NCBI RefSeq assembly: GCF_963855985.1
Contig: NC_087110.1
Coordinates: 3,711,001-3,775,000 of the forward strand
Origin: Ostrinia nubilalis
Taxonomy: Eukaryota; Arthropoda; Insecta; Lepidoptera; Crambidae
DNA length: 64,000 nucleotides
Direction of reading: 5' to 3'
The translations under genes and the position numbers were made by a program. Below, in pieces: positions 33,106 through 44,458 of the stretch. Within the stretch, counting starts at the first letter, position 1. The number at the start of each line of letters is the position of its first letter. The notes beneath the pieces are model-generated. The model worked only from the letters and a program-made list of their open reading frames with translations. It made no database searches and was not told the DNA's origin.

Positions 33106-33997
33106 GACCATTAACCCCTATGAGAACTCTTTTGAGACTTGTAGTTTCCGAGACTTCATGAGGAGTGAGTGAGTCACTTAGTCATTCAATGACCTTTCTT
33201 TCTACTAAAATTATACGTACCTGTAGTAATTATCATTAAAATCAAATAAGTAAGTACCTACCAACCTAAGTAATTAAAATAAAGACCCTATCAAAAAATT
33301 TACAAATTACATACAGAAAATAAAAACGAAGTAATTCTTATCCTATTTAACTACAATCGCCCACGCGCCCATCCCATTTGTCCGCCGCTGAACCGTACCC
33401 TAATGTTCATCTCGGTAGATGGCGGCACATAGTAAGAATTTGCAAGGAAGTTTGTAAAAAGTCACTAATTAACACTTTGATGTGCTCGTTTAAACACAGT
33501 GAATGATTCAAATAGGTACATACAGTGAATGGTTTAATTACATAACATATCTTTATTTATTAAATTTTCAATATTATTTACGAACAGCGCTATTCATAGT
33601 AAATGTAATATTTAGTTACTAATTTACTAATGATGTCGATAGATGGCGTTTGACAGCTTTGCCTTCATGAATATTTACGTACCTCAAAAATTTTTGGCAG
33701 GCGCAAGAAGATTTTAACCTATGACGATAGATGGCGCTTTTCCACGTCTTATGAAAATCCTAAATATTTTACGGGACCCTATTTTTTTCCAAAATAAAAT
33801 TTAGCCTATGTTACTCGTGAGTTATGTAGCTTTCGAATGGTGAAAGAATTTTTAAAATCGGTCCAGTAGTTTTTGAGCCTATCCATTACAACTAAACAAA
33901 CAAACAAACAAACAAAGTTTTCCTCTTTATAATATTAGTGTAGATATACTTTCAACTGTAATTCATCAGCTGGCATTTATTTTGCACTATTTATTTT

Positions 33998-34130
33998 CTT
34001 CTTAGGGTGGGTTGCTGCACCATCTTACTTTAACTTTGACAAACGTCAAGAATCTGTCAAACTCCATACAAAATACACCGGTTAACTTTATAGTTACGGT
34101 CAAAGTAAGGTGGTGCAACTCAGCCTTAGT
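33998..34130. mobile_element. Fold-back MITE, copy 3 of 3, in UGT-B intron 2
   Basis: Palindromic element with GTTGCTGCACCATCTTACTT at the left and AAGTAAGGTGGTGCAACTC at the right. Related to 10364-10490 in opposite orientation. It ends about 150 bp before exon 3. Confidence 0.65.
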
Positions 34131-35052
34131 CTTTTGTTTTTGTGCGTTGTAACAACTAAGATTTTATGTCATACCTACCTATTTTATGAGTTAAAATATC
34201 TGACATCGTCTGCATCAGAAGTTGATCAGCTTTTACTTCTAAGATTTTGCTTCCCATGATAACTGTGTTTTCTTCCAGGTCATCCAAAAGTAAAACTATT
34301 CATCACATCAACAGAAGGAGGTCTACAATCAACTGACGAAGCCATAGCAGCTGGCGTACCATTGATCGGCATCCCCATGTTTGGAGACCAGTGGTTCAAC
34401 ATAGAACAATATGAGTACCATAAAATTGGCATCAAAATTGACATGGACACCATTTCAGAAGAAAAACTGAGGAACGCTATCGAAACTATTAGGAAAGATA
34501 AAAGGTAAGTCGCCATTAAGTTACACAATTTTGCTAGTTACTAGCTGTATAACTATTTTTGTTTCTAATTTTAATACCAACACAAAAAAAACTATAAATT
34601 CCATCTTGGAGTGGTCTACTTATGTTTTTACATAATTTTTTGCCCCCTTATCTCATGTTTACGTTATCGGCGGCCATTAACATGTAGGTACTTGAAATAT
34701 ATTCTTCCTCTCTTTCCTTCTTCTTATTGATCTTTGAAGGGTTTGAACATGCCATATTCGAGCCAAAGTCGGGTGATCTTTTACTGAGACCATTTTAATA
34801 GTTTTATAACTTGTTACTATTCTATGAAAGTATATGAAATGACAAAAGGTTTACTCATCAATTTGATATGCAATTTAGAATGAATACTAATACATATCGT
34901 GAATTTTTATTGTGATTGCCATCGTATGTTATCGGTTTTATTATCTATCACGGTCATATCAATCATTCAATAATTGAGCTGCTCAGTCTAGTATGCAATC
35001 TGGAATATTTCCTTTTGCAATATGCATACGATTGGAAAATATTATGTACAAC

Positions 35053-35235
35053 CTTTGCCCGTGGCTTCGCTCGCGTGAATTTTAGTCTGTCAACAGAAAG
35101 TCTTCATCGCTTGCGTGTCCCCCTTCTAGTCCTGGATAAAACTATTATAGTTATATGTCCTTTCCCGGGACCCAATCTATCTCTATACCATATTAGTAGT
35201 TTAGGGGTGAAAACGTAACTGACAGACTTACATTT
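35053..35235 (-). mobile_element. Decayed Helitron-like fragment in UGT-B intron 3
   Basis: GCCCGTGGCTTCGCTCGCGT at the left and phrases such as CCTTTCCCGGGACCCAATC match the inverse of the short Helitron family; the 5' terminus is lost. Confidence 0.45.
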
Positions 35236-35875
35236 CGAATTCATTGTTAGAAAATCATTATAATTTCAGCCACTTGATATGTTCAGTAACAAACGAACAT
35301 TATGCCTCCTCCTTCCTTCATATAGATAGTACCATCCACGAAGTCACGGCCGACTAATTTTTGGTCAAGAAGCGCGGTTGCAGGGAGTTTGATCCGAGCG
35401 TCAGTCATGAAAATTAATTATTGTAGTGTGCGTGTGCACTGATGGATAAATTAGCGTGTACTGATAACACTCAAACATTAACATTCGCGGAAGCAAGCAT
35501 ACATAAACTAATTAAGATCACGATTAAGACGAATGGTGGGGCGCGTCTTCGTTGAAGGCACTATCTACATAATATGTTCGAATAAAAATAACCTTTTATT
35601 TCAGTTACTACGATAACATAGCGCGTCTCCGAACCTTCATGTATGACCAGCCCCAGAGTCCACTAGAGCGTGCAATGTGGTGGACAGAGCACGTGATACG
35701 TCACTTACGCACAGCGGCAGCGAACATGTCCTGGCACCAATACTTAGAAATAGAACTAGTCATTTATGTAATTTTAGGCTTATTAACTGTGACATTAAGC
35801 ATCATTTTTGCATGCTACCTCTTGTACAGAACTGTGATTAGACCGAACAAAAGTGCTAAGTTGAAAAGTATCTAA

Positions 35876-36390
35876 TTGTGCATTACTGAAAAACTCAATA
35901 ACTCTTTTTTTCTTTGCTAATATGTTTTAAGGAAGTCCATTCCTCTTACAATCAATAAATCATTTATTGTCTTAGTTATAGGTATTACAATAACACAGAT
36001 CTTAAATGTATATGTTACGGTTAATGTCATAAATTGAAAATTATGAATAATAACCAGTTATTATGAATATTATTATTTTTTTAATTTTCATACTAAATAA
36101 ATTTTATAAAATTCGATTTGTATGAAAATTAAAAAAATTAAAATGAAGATATCAATTTTCTGACTTCACCATACCATTTATATGACCATGTTAACATGGG
36201 CTAGTGTCGGCTCATATACCCATTTACCTAACACCCTGTATAGATAAGTAAAGTCCATTAATCATAGTTACAAAAATAACAATATCAATATAATTAATCG
36301 GTGTTTATGTTTGCTGTTACTATCGGATTTGGTTTATCAGTTGTGAAACATGTAATTGTATTTTTGATATTCGTAGATTAAAAATTATAT
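35876..36390. other. AT-rich DNA with a partial MITE end
   Basis: 36013-36070 carries one end (TATGTTACGGTTAATG ... ATTATGAATA) of the family seen at 37814-38830; a small fold-back TTTTTTAATTTTCATAC/complement lies at 36076-36140. Otherwise featureless. Confidence 0.45.
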
Positions 36391-36393
36391 TCC

Positions 36394-36580
36394 ACTGCGT
36401 GTGTCGCGGACCGGTCTTGACGCACGGGAGGAGACGTGCGGGAGGAATCCCACCACCACGACAACCACGAGCAGCGCGCCGTCCGCCGAACGCGCCACCG
36501 CCACACACTCGCTTGGGCCCCCAGCCATACACAGCACGTACTCCTCGTACGGACCTCCAACTCGCGATCGCCATTTTGTA
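36394..36580 (-). other. GC-rich island of unknown origin
   Basis: About 185 bp of markedly GC-rich DNA in an AT-rich setting. On the - strand one frame is open and non-repetitive, with GGPYEEYVLCMAGGPSECVA followed by a short hydrophobic V-run. It could be a captured exon or the 5' part of a processed gene copy; there are no flanking exons. I do not recognise the protein. Confidence 0.3.
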
Positions 36581-36712
36581 CTAATATAGTCTAGTTGAAT
36601 CCTAATGAGGATCATTTCGATTTTTAGCTGTGAATGCAGATTTATAGGGCTAAGAAATCCTTAAGACAAACTTCCTTAGAACAAAAATCCTTAGAACAAA
36701 AATTGACGAAGT

Positions 36713-37812
36713 TATGGCCAAATTACTAAAAAAGTTCACTGACCGCCCGGCGCGGGAACCATGACGTCACTATATCCGATCCGAACGCTTCCGGCGTACT
36801 GCGTGGATAGAAAATATTTTTTTCTAGCCAAACTATCAGTTTTAGAGAAAAACTTGTAATGACATTTATTCATCAGAATAAAGTAAGCTATCGATAGGTA
36901 ATTTTAAAAAATAGAAATTGTGAAAAATATCGCAAAAAATCCATACGCTCATACGATTCAATGGAACGCGGAGACGCGATTGGGGTCTCCGCGGTGGTAT
37001 ATTTGGCGATTTATTGAAATAAAGTGTTCATAAGTGTTGTTAGAGTCATATCTTCTTCCAAGTAAAATATTAAAATGTATAAATATTAATTTATTTACTT
37101 CTTCTAACAATATAAGGTATAGCTGAGGTCTGCCTCAGTGTATCTGTACACTCTGCCTAGGCTACAAGACATTGCTATGAAGATCATTTCGATGTACACG
37201 CAATACCTACCTGTTTTTTGAGTTAAGCCTACGTACCTACCTGTCTATTCGCCGTTCCCATGGGCGGGCCAGCTGCTGCAGGAAAGGACAGCTGCTCCCT
37301 CCTGGAAATCTATTTAATCTTAGCCTAGAAGCTGGGTATGACTCCCCCGCCCCCCTCCTCTCCCCAGGTCATAAGCTGGGCATGACTTCCCCCTCGGCAA
37401 GAAGTTAGGTATGATTTACACCCCCCCCCCCCCCCCCCCAGGCCAGAAACTGGGTATGACTTGACCCCTCCCCCTCCCCCCAGGCCATAAACATAAGCTG
37501 GGTATGACTCCCCCTCGGCCAGAAGCTGGGTATGACTCCCCCCCCCCCCCCGGGCAGAAACTGGGTATGACTTGACATAGATTTGGACATAGCGATACTT
37601 ATTTTTTACAATTTTTATTTTTAAAATTTACTGGTCGATAGGTTACTTTATTTTGATGAATAAATGTTATTAAAAGTTTTTTTTCTATAACTGATAGTTT
37701 AGCTGGAAAAAAATATTTTCCATCCCAATAGTACGCCGGCTGCGCTCGATTCGGATATAGTGACGTCACGCGGCCCTGCGTACGTTGACTTTTAGCGGCA
37801 AAAACGGCCTAT
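36713..37812. mobile_element. Inverted-repeat element containing a C-rich minisatellite
   Basis: Imperfect arms of roughly 200 bp at 36713-36925 and 37600-37812 share TGACGTCACTATATCCGA, the AAAATATTTTT block, AAACTATCAGTTTT-like and TCATCA-AAATAAAGTAA-like stretches in inverse order. The interior is AT-rich plus the minisatellite at 37329-37575. Non-coding. Confidence 0.6.
37329..37575. repeat. Degenerate minisatellite with long C runs
   Basis: Five to six units of about 30-55 bp built on AAGCTGGGTATGACT or AAACTGGGTATGACTTGAC followed by C runs of 5-17 bases and a CAGGCCA or CGGCCAGA link. The opposite strand has G runs able to form quadruplexes in principle. Confidence 0.75.
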
Positions 37813-37813
37813 G

Positions 37814-38830
37814 TATATGTTACGGTTAATGTGATAAATTGAAAATTATTAATAGTAACCGGTTATTATGAATAATTCCCGACAGTAGCGGTTAAAGTGA
37901 TAAATTAATCACATTTAACAGTGATTATTTAATAATTCAACCTTAGTACTATCAAAAGACAATGCCGGAAATTGGCGTCTTTTTTTTTCGCGCGGCCATC
38001 GACCAAACTTTGTTTTTTGATTACAAAATAGTGTAATAAACCAAACTTACTAAAACATGTATACCTCTAAACTCAGTCTGAACTGAGTTACGAGCATTAG
38101 AAGATTGATGATTTTCATACCAGATTTGCTTTTTGCGCGCAAAGTTTTGTAAGAAATTGCAACAAAATAGTAAGATTGTATGTGTAAACAAACAATATCA
38201 TCCATTAAAGGCTCCAGACATCAGTATGGAGCAGAATCAGCGCAACAAAAAAATAGCGCAATATTTTTTTGCAATTTCTTACAAAACTTGCGCACAAAAA
38301 GCAAATCTAGTATGAAAATCATCAAACTTCTAATGCTCGTAACTCAGTTCAGACTGAGTTTAGAGGTATACATGCCATAGTAAATTTGGTTTATTACACT
38401 ATTTTGCAATCAAAAAACAACGTTTGGTCGATGGCCGCGCGAAAAAAAAAAGACGCCACTTTCCATACAAAATCTGGCATTGCCATTTCATAAAAGAGAA
38501 CAACATCTTGTGTACGTGCTCATGTACAGCCAAACTTTTGAACGTTTTGATATCATATATTAATATAATTTGGCATAATGAGTTTGGAATGTTTCTTGCA
38601 TAATTATTACTTTTCCATGATGCCTATAACATAAAGTTTTGATTTAAAGTGAAAAATAGGTTGAGGTGCGGCGGGGGTGGCCCTTGGGCCACCCCTAAGT
38701 CGCCTATTTAGTTTTATACACACATAAATGACCTCATATTAATCACATTTACCAAATCATGCGGTAATTATTCATAATAACCGGCGATTATTCATAATTT
38801 TCACATTTATCACTTTGACCGTAACATATA
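37814..38830. mobile_element. Inverted-repeat element with a second palindrome inside
   Basis: Outer ends TATATGTTACGGTTAATGTG and the inverse ending GTAACATATA; inside, a long inverted repeat (37974-38165 against 38268-38457) with GGCGTCTTTTTTTTTCGCG at its ends and a 100-bp loop. The inner palindrome is a separate element inserted in, or part of, the outer one. Non-coding. Confidence 0.65.
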
Positions 38831-39126
38831 ATATATTACTTAATATCTTCGTAAAGGTTCGGACAAACCAACGCGTGCAGCGATGGCGATGGCGATGGCG
38901 ACCACTGCGCGTGCAAAAGTTGTTTCACACTGCCGCGACCGCGATGGCGATCACTGCGCGTGCAGGTTGTCACTGTCACCACAACTGTCACGCATATTGT
39001 CAATCACGCCTATTCGGCAAAATGGAAACTGAATTAAATGATTTGTTTGGAGCTTTTGATGCAATTGAGACAGTGGAAACACTTTTTCTCTCAAGTTTAT
39101 TCAGGCGGCCATATATTATAGAATGA

Positions 39127-40060
39127 GACAGGATTACATGCGGTATAGGTAGCCTGGTTACTCATAACCAAGCTATATTTCTGGCTTCGTTTGTAGTCCC
39201 TAGAGCCCTAACAATACCTTTTAATTAGATTTAAAGAAAGGTTTGATAGGAAGGAGGACTGCACTAAGGCTTTCTTGGCCTCAGTGGGGGAAATGAAACA
39301 CAACGCGGACGGTTGATATCTGGTTTATTACTGTTATGCTATTGCTATATACAAGATTTACATAATGTACACAATTCAATGTGTCCAGTCCAATGTGCCG
39401 TCGGTGTAGAGTGCCTACGGTGCACGTTCGTTCAGGGTTCATGGGCCAGTCGGCTAGCATGTTGTAGGTCGCGGTCGATGCTGACGTGCTTGTACAGTAT
39501 CCTTGTGGGCAAGTAAGACTATAACCAATTCATCTTTTTCCTTGAGGGAAAAAATTTGCCCCCATTACCTTTTACCATTGTCGTTCTTATCGTTAAATCG
39601 CACAAAACTACACAGAACTCAACACAACATCTATCAAAATCAATTTTCATTTTCATTTTTGGTGCAACAGTCATCTTGACATTTACTTTTTTTAAGGCAA
39701 AGGAATTACATTATGCACCCAAACCACAGAGTACATAATAGTCCAAATATCTTTTTTGTCTTAATAACCCAAAAATACAAAAAGACATCAGTTTTGGTCA
39801 ACTAGGTATTTCTAGTGGCACTAAATTAATGACTGAGACGTTTGATGACTTTAATTAGGTTTTTAAAGTTTATTTATGGCATACTTAGAATTGCTCTAGG
39901 GCTTTTGAGAAAGCTGCACACATGTACATTCTTAATTATTTTGTTCTGCAGATAATATCCCAATTTTATTTATGAAGTTGAAGAAGCAGGTTCTCGAGAA
40001 AACTAGAATATTTTTTTTATTACATAAAAATAAATTCTGATATTGATACTTTATTCCGGG
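39127..40060. other. AT-rich interior, no gene seen
   Basis: No supported frame beyond the short piece ending at 39126. No paired repeats found. Confidence 0.4.
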
Positions 40061-40413
40061 TTTCGTACCTCATAAGGAAAAAACGGAACCCTTATAGGAT
40101 CACTTTGTTGTCCGTCCGTCCGTCTGTCAAGACCCTTTATCTCAAGAACGCGTGAACGTATCAAGCTGAAATTCACATGAAATACTCAGGTCTATTGTCC
40201 CTTTAAGCTGTGAAAATATCAAACTTCTAAGCCAAGCCAATCAAAAGATACAGCCGATTATGTCGATATTTTCAACAAATTTTCGACAGTCGCAAAGGAA
40301 TCAAAACCTACAGGATACTTCCCGTAAACTCAGAATCTTGAAATTTGGCATAAAGCATTGTCATATAATGCAAATATAGGAAAAATTGCGAAAATTTCAT
40401 TTTTTTAGTTATA

Positions 40414-41519
40414 CAGTGTGAGTCACGTTAAAGTGTACATATGAAAATAGATGAAACTAGACCTATTTTTATCGACAAAAAAGAGGTCAAAAATTTTTTT
40501 AGATTTTTTTTAAATTTTTTTATAGAATTTTTTTTCTTCCAATTACTTATTGTAAAGAAAACGTAATAACTTTTAAACTAAGCGGTATATCCTGATAAAA
40601 TAAAAACAGTAATAATGTTAAATAACAGGCGATACTGAAAAAATACATAAAATACCCAGAAAATGCCAACAAATAATAAAAAATGATATTTTTTGAAAAA
40701 AATCTGCATTTAATTTCGTGTTTTTTTGGTTATTTGATAAATTTCTCCAAAAAATGCCCCCATAACAGGTGGTTTTTATTACTTTTTATTATTCTCTATC
40801 GTATTACCTTTGTAAAACCAAAAATTGCATGTCTCTATCCCTATCACAACATTTGCTATGATCGTTTGAACTAAGCCTCTCCGGGCGCGCCATTCAACGC
40901 TTCGTTAACAACGAAACTGAAAATGGCTCTAGATTTGTAATTTTGATAAAGACAAGTTAGATTTCAAATAAACACAAAAGATTTTGAAGTAAAATAAGCA
41001 TTTTAGTTAAAATTAAAATTGTCTCTACCTGTAGCGGAGAATAATCCTGTGGCAGGCCTTTGTTCAAACGATCATTGCAAACGTTGTGATAGGGGTAGAG
41101 ACATGCGATTTTTGGTTTTACGAAGGTAATACGATAGAGAATAATACAAAGTAATAAAAACCACCGATTATAGGGGCATTTTTTTGAGAAATTTATCAAA
41201 TAACCAAAAAAAACACGAATTTAAAAGCAGATTTTTTTCAAAAAGTATCATTTTTTATTATTAGTTGGCCTTTTTTGTGTCTTTTATGTATTTTTTTAGT
41301 ATTGCCTGTTATTTAGCATTATTACTGTTTTTATTTTATCAGGATATACCGCTTAGTTTAAAAGTTATTACGTTTTCTTTACAATAAGTAATTGGAAGAA
41401 AAAAAAATCTATAAAAAATTTAAAAAAAATCTCAAAAATTTTTTGACCTCTTTTTTGTCGATAAAAATAGGTCTAGTTTCATCTATTTTCATATGTACAC
41501 TTTAACGTGACTCACACTG
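40414..41519. mobile_element. Long hairpin element, arms about 450 bp
   Basis: Arms 40414-40870 and 41067-41519 are near-complementary along their whole length and start CAGTGTGAGTCACGTTAAAG; the loop is about 195 bp. TA flanks both ends, the Tc1/mariner target. The matching 60-80-codon open frames in both arms are a by-product of the duplication. A transcript across it would fold into a long double-stranded RNA. Confidence 0.8.
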
Positions 41520-43135
41520 TATAATATAATAAAAATATTTTAATAAAATGAAACTTACTACCTTATTTCTCACGAACGAATAAAGGTATCAAATTGAAAT
41601 TTATACCAAATACCTAGATCTATTGTCCCTTTAAGAAGTAAAAAAATCAAACTTCTAAGTTAACGCGATCAAAAGATACAGCAGTTTATACCGACACCTT
41701 AGACGAATTTCCGTCACACGCTAGGGAATCAAAACCTACAAGGTACTTCCTGTGAACTCAGAATCTTGAAATTCGGCACGAAGCAACGTTATACAGGGTG
41801 TTTCTTGTAAGGTGTCAAACCGAAGGCAGGTGATAGGTGAGGACTAGACCTATCGATTTCACCCCCATGTATGTTTTACGATTTTTCATAGTTTAGAAGT
41901 TATCGTTAATTTTGTGATTTTTTCAAATTGTATGACCTAGTAGGCTTTAAATTTTTTTCATCTTTTTTTGGGTCGACTTTTCTCAGATTTCTTTTTTTTG
42001 ACAGATTCCCTATTAATTGCAGATTTTTGAAAAAAAATAATAAACTTCCTGTCTTTGATGCAAGATACAAAATTTTTGCTAGAAACATAAAAAATATGCT
42101 TTTAGCGGAACATTCTAAAATTTTCAACTTAAAAGTTTGAAAAAAAAAAGAACTTCCATAGGTCCAAAATAATTTTAAAAACTGCGCAGTTTTCTGAACT
42201 TTCATAATAACACAAAAAAACATATACTTAATAGGCCATTATTTTCTGTAATCGCTCCACTAAAGTGGTAAGTCGGAGATTCCGTTACATGTTTTTGACT
42301 TTCTTAGGACTAAGTAATGTTTGCAATCCCTTAAGTTTACGTTATGTAGAACACATTTAGAGACAATAACTGAACAGAACATTTTTTTATCCACAACGAG
42401 GAAGCTCTTGCCCTTCATCTGGTATACAATTCGCTGGGTGCGAAGTACTAGGTGGGGGTAACATAATCTATCGCAGCGCTCATGGTGGTGAAAAGTAGAA
42501 ATAATGTAAGCTCTGTCATCAGATGTATCTGTCAATGGCAAAACGATTCTACATAATACATTTTAATATCATTCATTAATCGCATGAAAAGGGTCCTACT
42601 GGGAACTTAAATAAAAGAGTGGACTGTATTTCGATAGGGCTGGTTTAATAGCCGTTTACAATTTGGAAATAACTAGACTATACAACGTGGTAGTACAAAA
42701 ATGAGTCACAGTAGTTGTTGTGCACAGATGTTTGCCTTATGATGAGAGCGTGAATTATTGAACTCTGCCCTTGTTTTGTTCTTAATTCTTCTACATCTCG
42801 GACTTGTCCAGCCAATACCAACAACTTTCCTTTAATACGGTTTGTGGTTGGAATTTGATATTGTAACACTCACAAACCCGGTCTTCAAAACAATACTCAT
42901 TTCGATCTGAAAACGATATTTAATTTATTACTAGCGATACAGGAACATTTAAATATATTTACTGTTATATAATGAAACCGTTAAAGTAGCTTTTTCTTTT
43001 CGTTTTACTGTAAAACTACAACTATAAATGAAGTAAACAAACCCTGATACAATCAAAATTAAACACACTTTTTGGACTTACCTCATTTGATTTGAATGAC
43101 CAAAATGATTTCAAAACCTTTTTTCCACCCAAATC

Positions 43136-43432
43136 GTGGTATCACAACAATTTATTAGTCGAAAATATTTATTTTTTCATTTCGATATTTTTTCACAAAT
43201 AGACGACCTAAATGTCAATGTGACAGAGCCCACAAAGTTGTGGACGATAGTTGGCGCTGTAATCGTGCACAGAGCCAATAGGGAATATGAAAATATTGAT
43301 GAACTGCGGACAAAGCTGACTGAAGCACAAAACCAAATTAAAATGAAGAAGAAGGTTTTACGAAGAATTTTTTTGCGTCGTTGTCGAATGTGCATTCAGG
43401 TCAACGGCGGACATTATGAACATTTACTTTAA
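43136..43432 (+). pseudogene. C-terminal transposase remnant inside the 41794-44343 element
   Basis: The open piece ends R-R-C-R-M-C-I-Q-V-N-G-G-H-Y-E-H-L-L-stop. A C-terminus of the form C-I-x-V-x-G-G-H-F-x-H-L-L is one I recognise from insect mariner-like (DUF4817-type) transposases. The D-D-D core is not found upstream in the element, so the gene is truncated. The first ATG is not a credible start. Confidence 0.5.
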
Positions 43433-43455
43433 ATTAAATCATTACACCCATTTTT

Positions 43456-43456
43456 G

Positions 43457-43546
<90 letters not shown>
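43456..43546. repeat. (CT)n(CA)n microsatellite
   Basis: About 17 CT units directly followed by about 28 CA units, with little interruption. It lies 24 bp after the transposase remnant stop. Confidence 0.95.
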
Positions 43547-43548
<2 letters not shown>

Positions 43549-44458
43549 CTTTCCCTTTCTCTCACACTCTAATATGTAGGTATATCGAATTTAATCGTAA
43601 AGTAACAACCACCACTGTGGTCTAGTGGTAAGGCCACCATATTTAGGACAGCCAATTCCTCTGTGGTTTAGGATTCCGAGTGAAACTCGCTGATCATCCA
43701 TCAGTTTTCATCAGGTCAGATGAAGGGCAAGAGATTCCTCGTTGTGGATAAAAAAATGTTCGGTTCAGTTATTGTCTTTAAATGTGTTCTACGTAACGTA
43801 AACTTAGAGAATTGCAATCATTAGTTAGTCCTAAGAAAGTCAAAAACATGTAACGGAATCTCCGACTTACCACTTTAGTGGAGCGATTACAGAAAATAAT
43901 GGCCTATTAAGTACATGTTTTTTTGTGTTATTATGAAAGTTCAGAAAACTGCGCAGTTTTTAAAATTATTTTGGACCTATGGAAGTTCTTTTTTTTTTCA
44001 AACTTTTAAGTTGAAAATTTTAGAATGTTCCGCTAATAGCATATTTTTTATGTTTCTAGCAAAAATTTTGTATCTTGCATCAAAGATAGGAAGTTGATAA
44101 TTTTTTTCAAAAATCTGCAATTAATAGGAAATCTGTCAAAAAAAAGAAATCTGAGAAAAGTCGACCCAAAAAAAAGATAAAAAAATTTAAAGCCTACTGG
44201 GTCATACAATTTGAAAAAATCACAAAATTAACGATAACTTCTAAACTATGAAAAATCGTAGAACATACATGGGGGTGAAATCAATAGGTCTAGTCCTCAC
44301 CTATCACCTGCCTTCGGCTTGACACCTTACAAGAAACACCCTGTATAGTACAGATAAAGGAAAAATTGCGAAAATGATAAATTTGAAGTTATATAAAATT
44401 TAAAATATTTTTTTTGCTTACATGACAAAATATTTTTTTAATAATTATAAACTTACTA

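Larger units (their letters stand above)
31453..33944 (-). mobile_element. Helitron-like element B (2492 bp) in UGT-B intron 2
   Basis: Same family and same cargo as element A: A|TCTACACTAATATT ... GGCGGCCGCTAG|T on the - strand, with an RTE LINE fragment at 31677-32460. It is longer than A by 414 bp, mostly explained by a full MITE at 32693-33105 of which A keeps only a stub. The two copies are highly similar along their length. Element C lies 40 bp away in the same orientation. Confidence 0.75.
29596..35875 (+). pseudogene. UDP-glycosyltransferase UGT-B, pseudogene
   Basis: Former four-exon UGT with the same intron positions as its neighbours: exons 29596-30430, 30527-30748, 34279-34504, 35605-35875. 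Lesions seen: an extra A in the A-run at 29940-29944 (frameshift), an in-frame TAG at 30089-30091 in the restored frame, a 1-bp loss in exon 2 (222 bp instead of 223) in the block that reads GVIYISFG in the paralogues, a 6-bp in-frame gain in exon 3 turning F-I-T-Q-G-G into F-I-T-S-T-E-G-G inside the sugar-nucleotide motif, and a net 12-bp shorter exon 4 with an S-G-A-R-H deletion between repeated R-H residues. Splice sites, signal peptide, membrane segment and the KxKxx tail (KLKSI) survive. Intron 2 has grown to 3.5 kb with two Helitrons. It most resembles UGT-C. AATAAA lies at 35954. Confidence 0.93.
41794..44343 (+). mobile_element. Mariner-type transposon with ~630-bp inverted repeats
   Basis: 2550 bp, ends CAGGGTGTTTCTTGTAAGG and complement, flanked by TA. 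The inverted repeats extend to about 42425 and back from about 43718. The interior has a decayed transposase C-terminus (43136-43432) and a CT/CA microsatellite. Long terminal repeats of this size are unusual for mariner relatives. Confidence 0.7.

Noticed and set aside
36399..36589. + strand frames rich in Pro/Arg/Thr
   Set aside because: Overlapping frames on both strands are all open because of GC content; only one - strand frame looked non-random and it is reported as uncertain.
40683..41199. Two similar open frames (63 and 80 codons) on opposite strands
   Set aside because: They are mirror copies from the two arms of one hairpin element, with Phe/Leu/Lys-rich AT-driven sequence.
41906..44097. 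Matching open frames beginning MFFCVIMKVQKTAQ on both strands
   Set aside because: They lie in the duplicated inverted arms of the 41794-44343 element and have no conserved-domain appearance.
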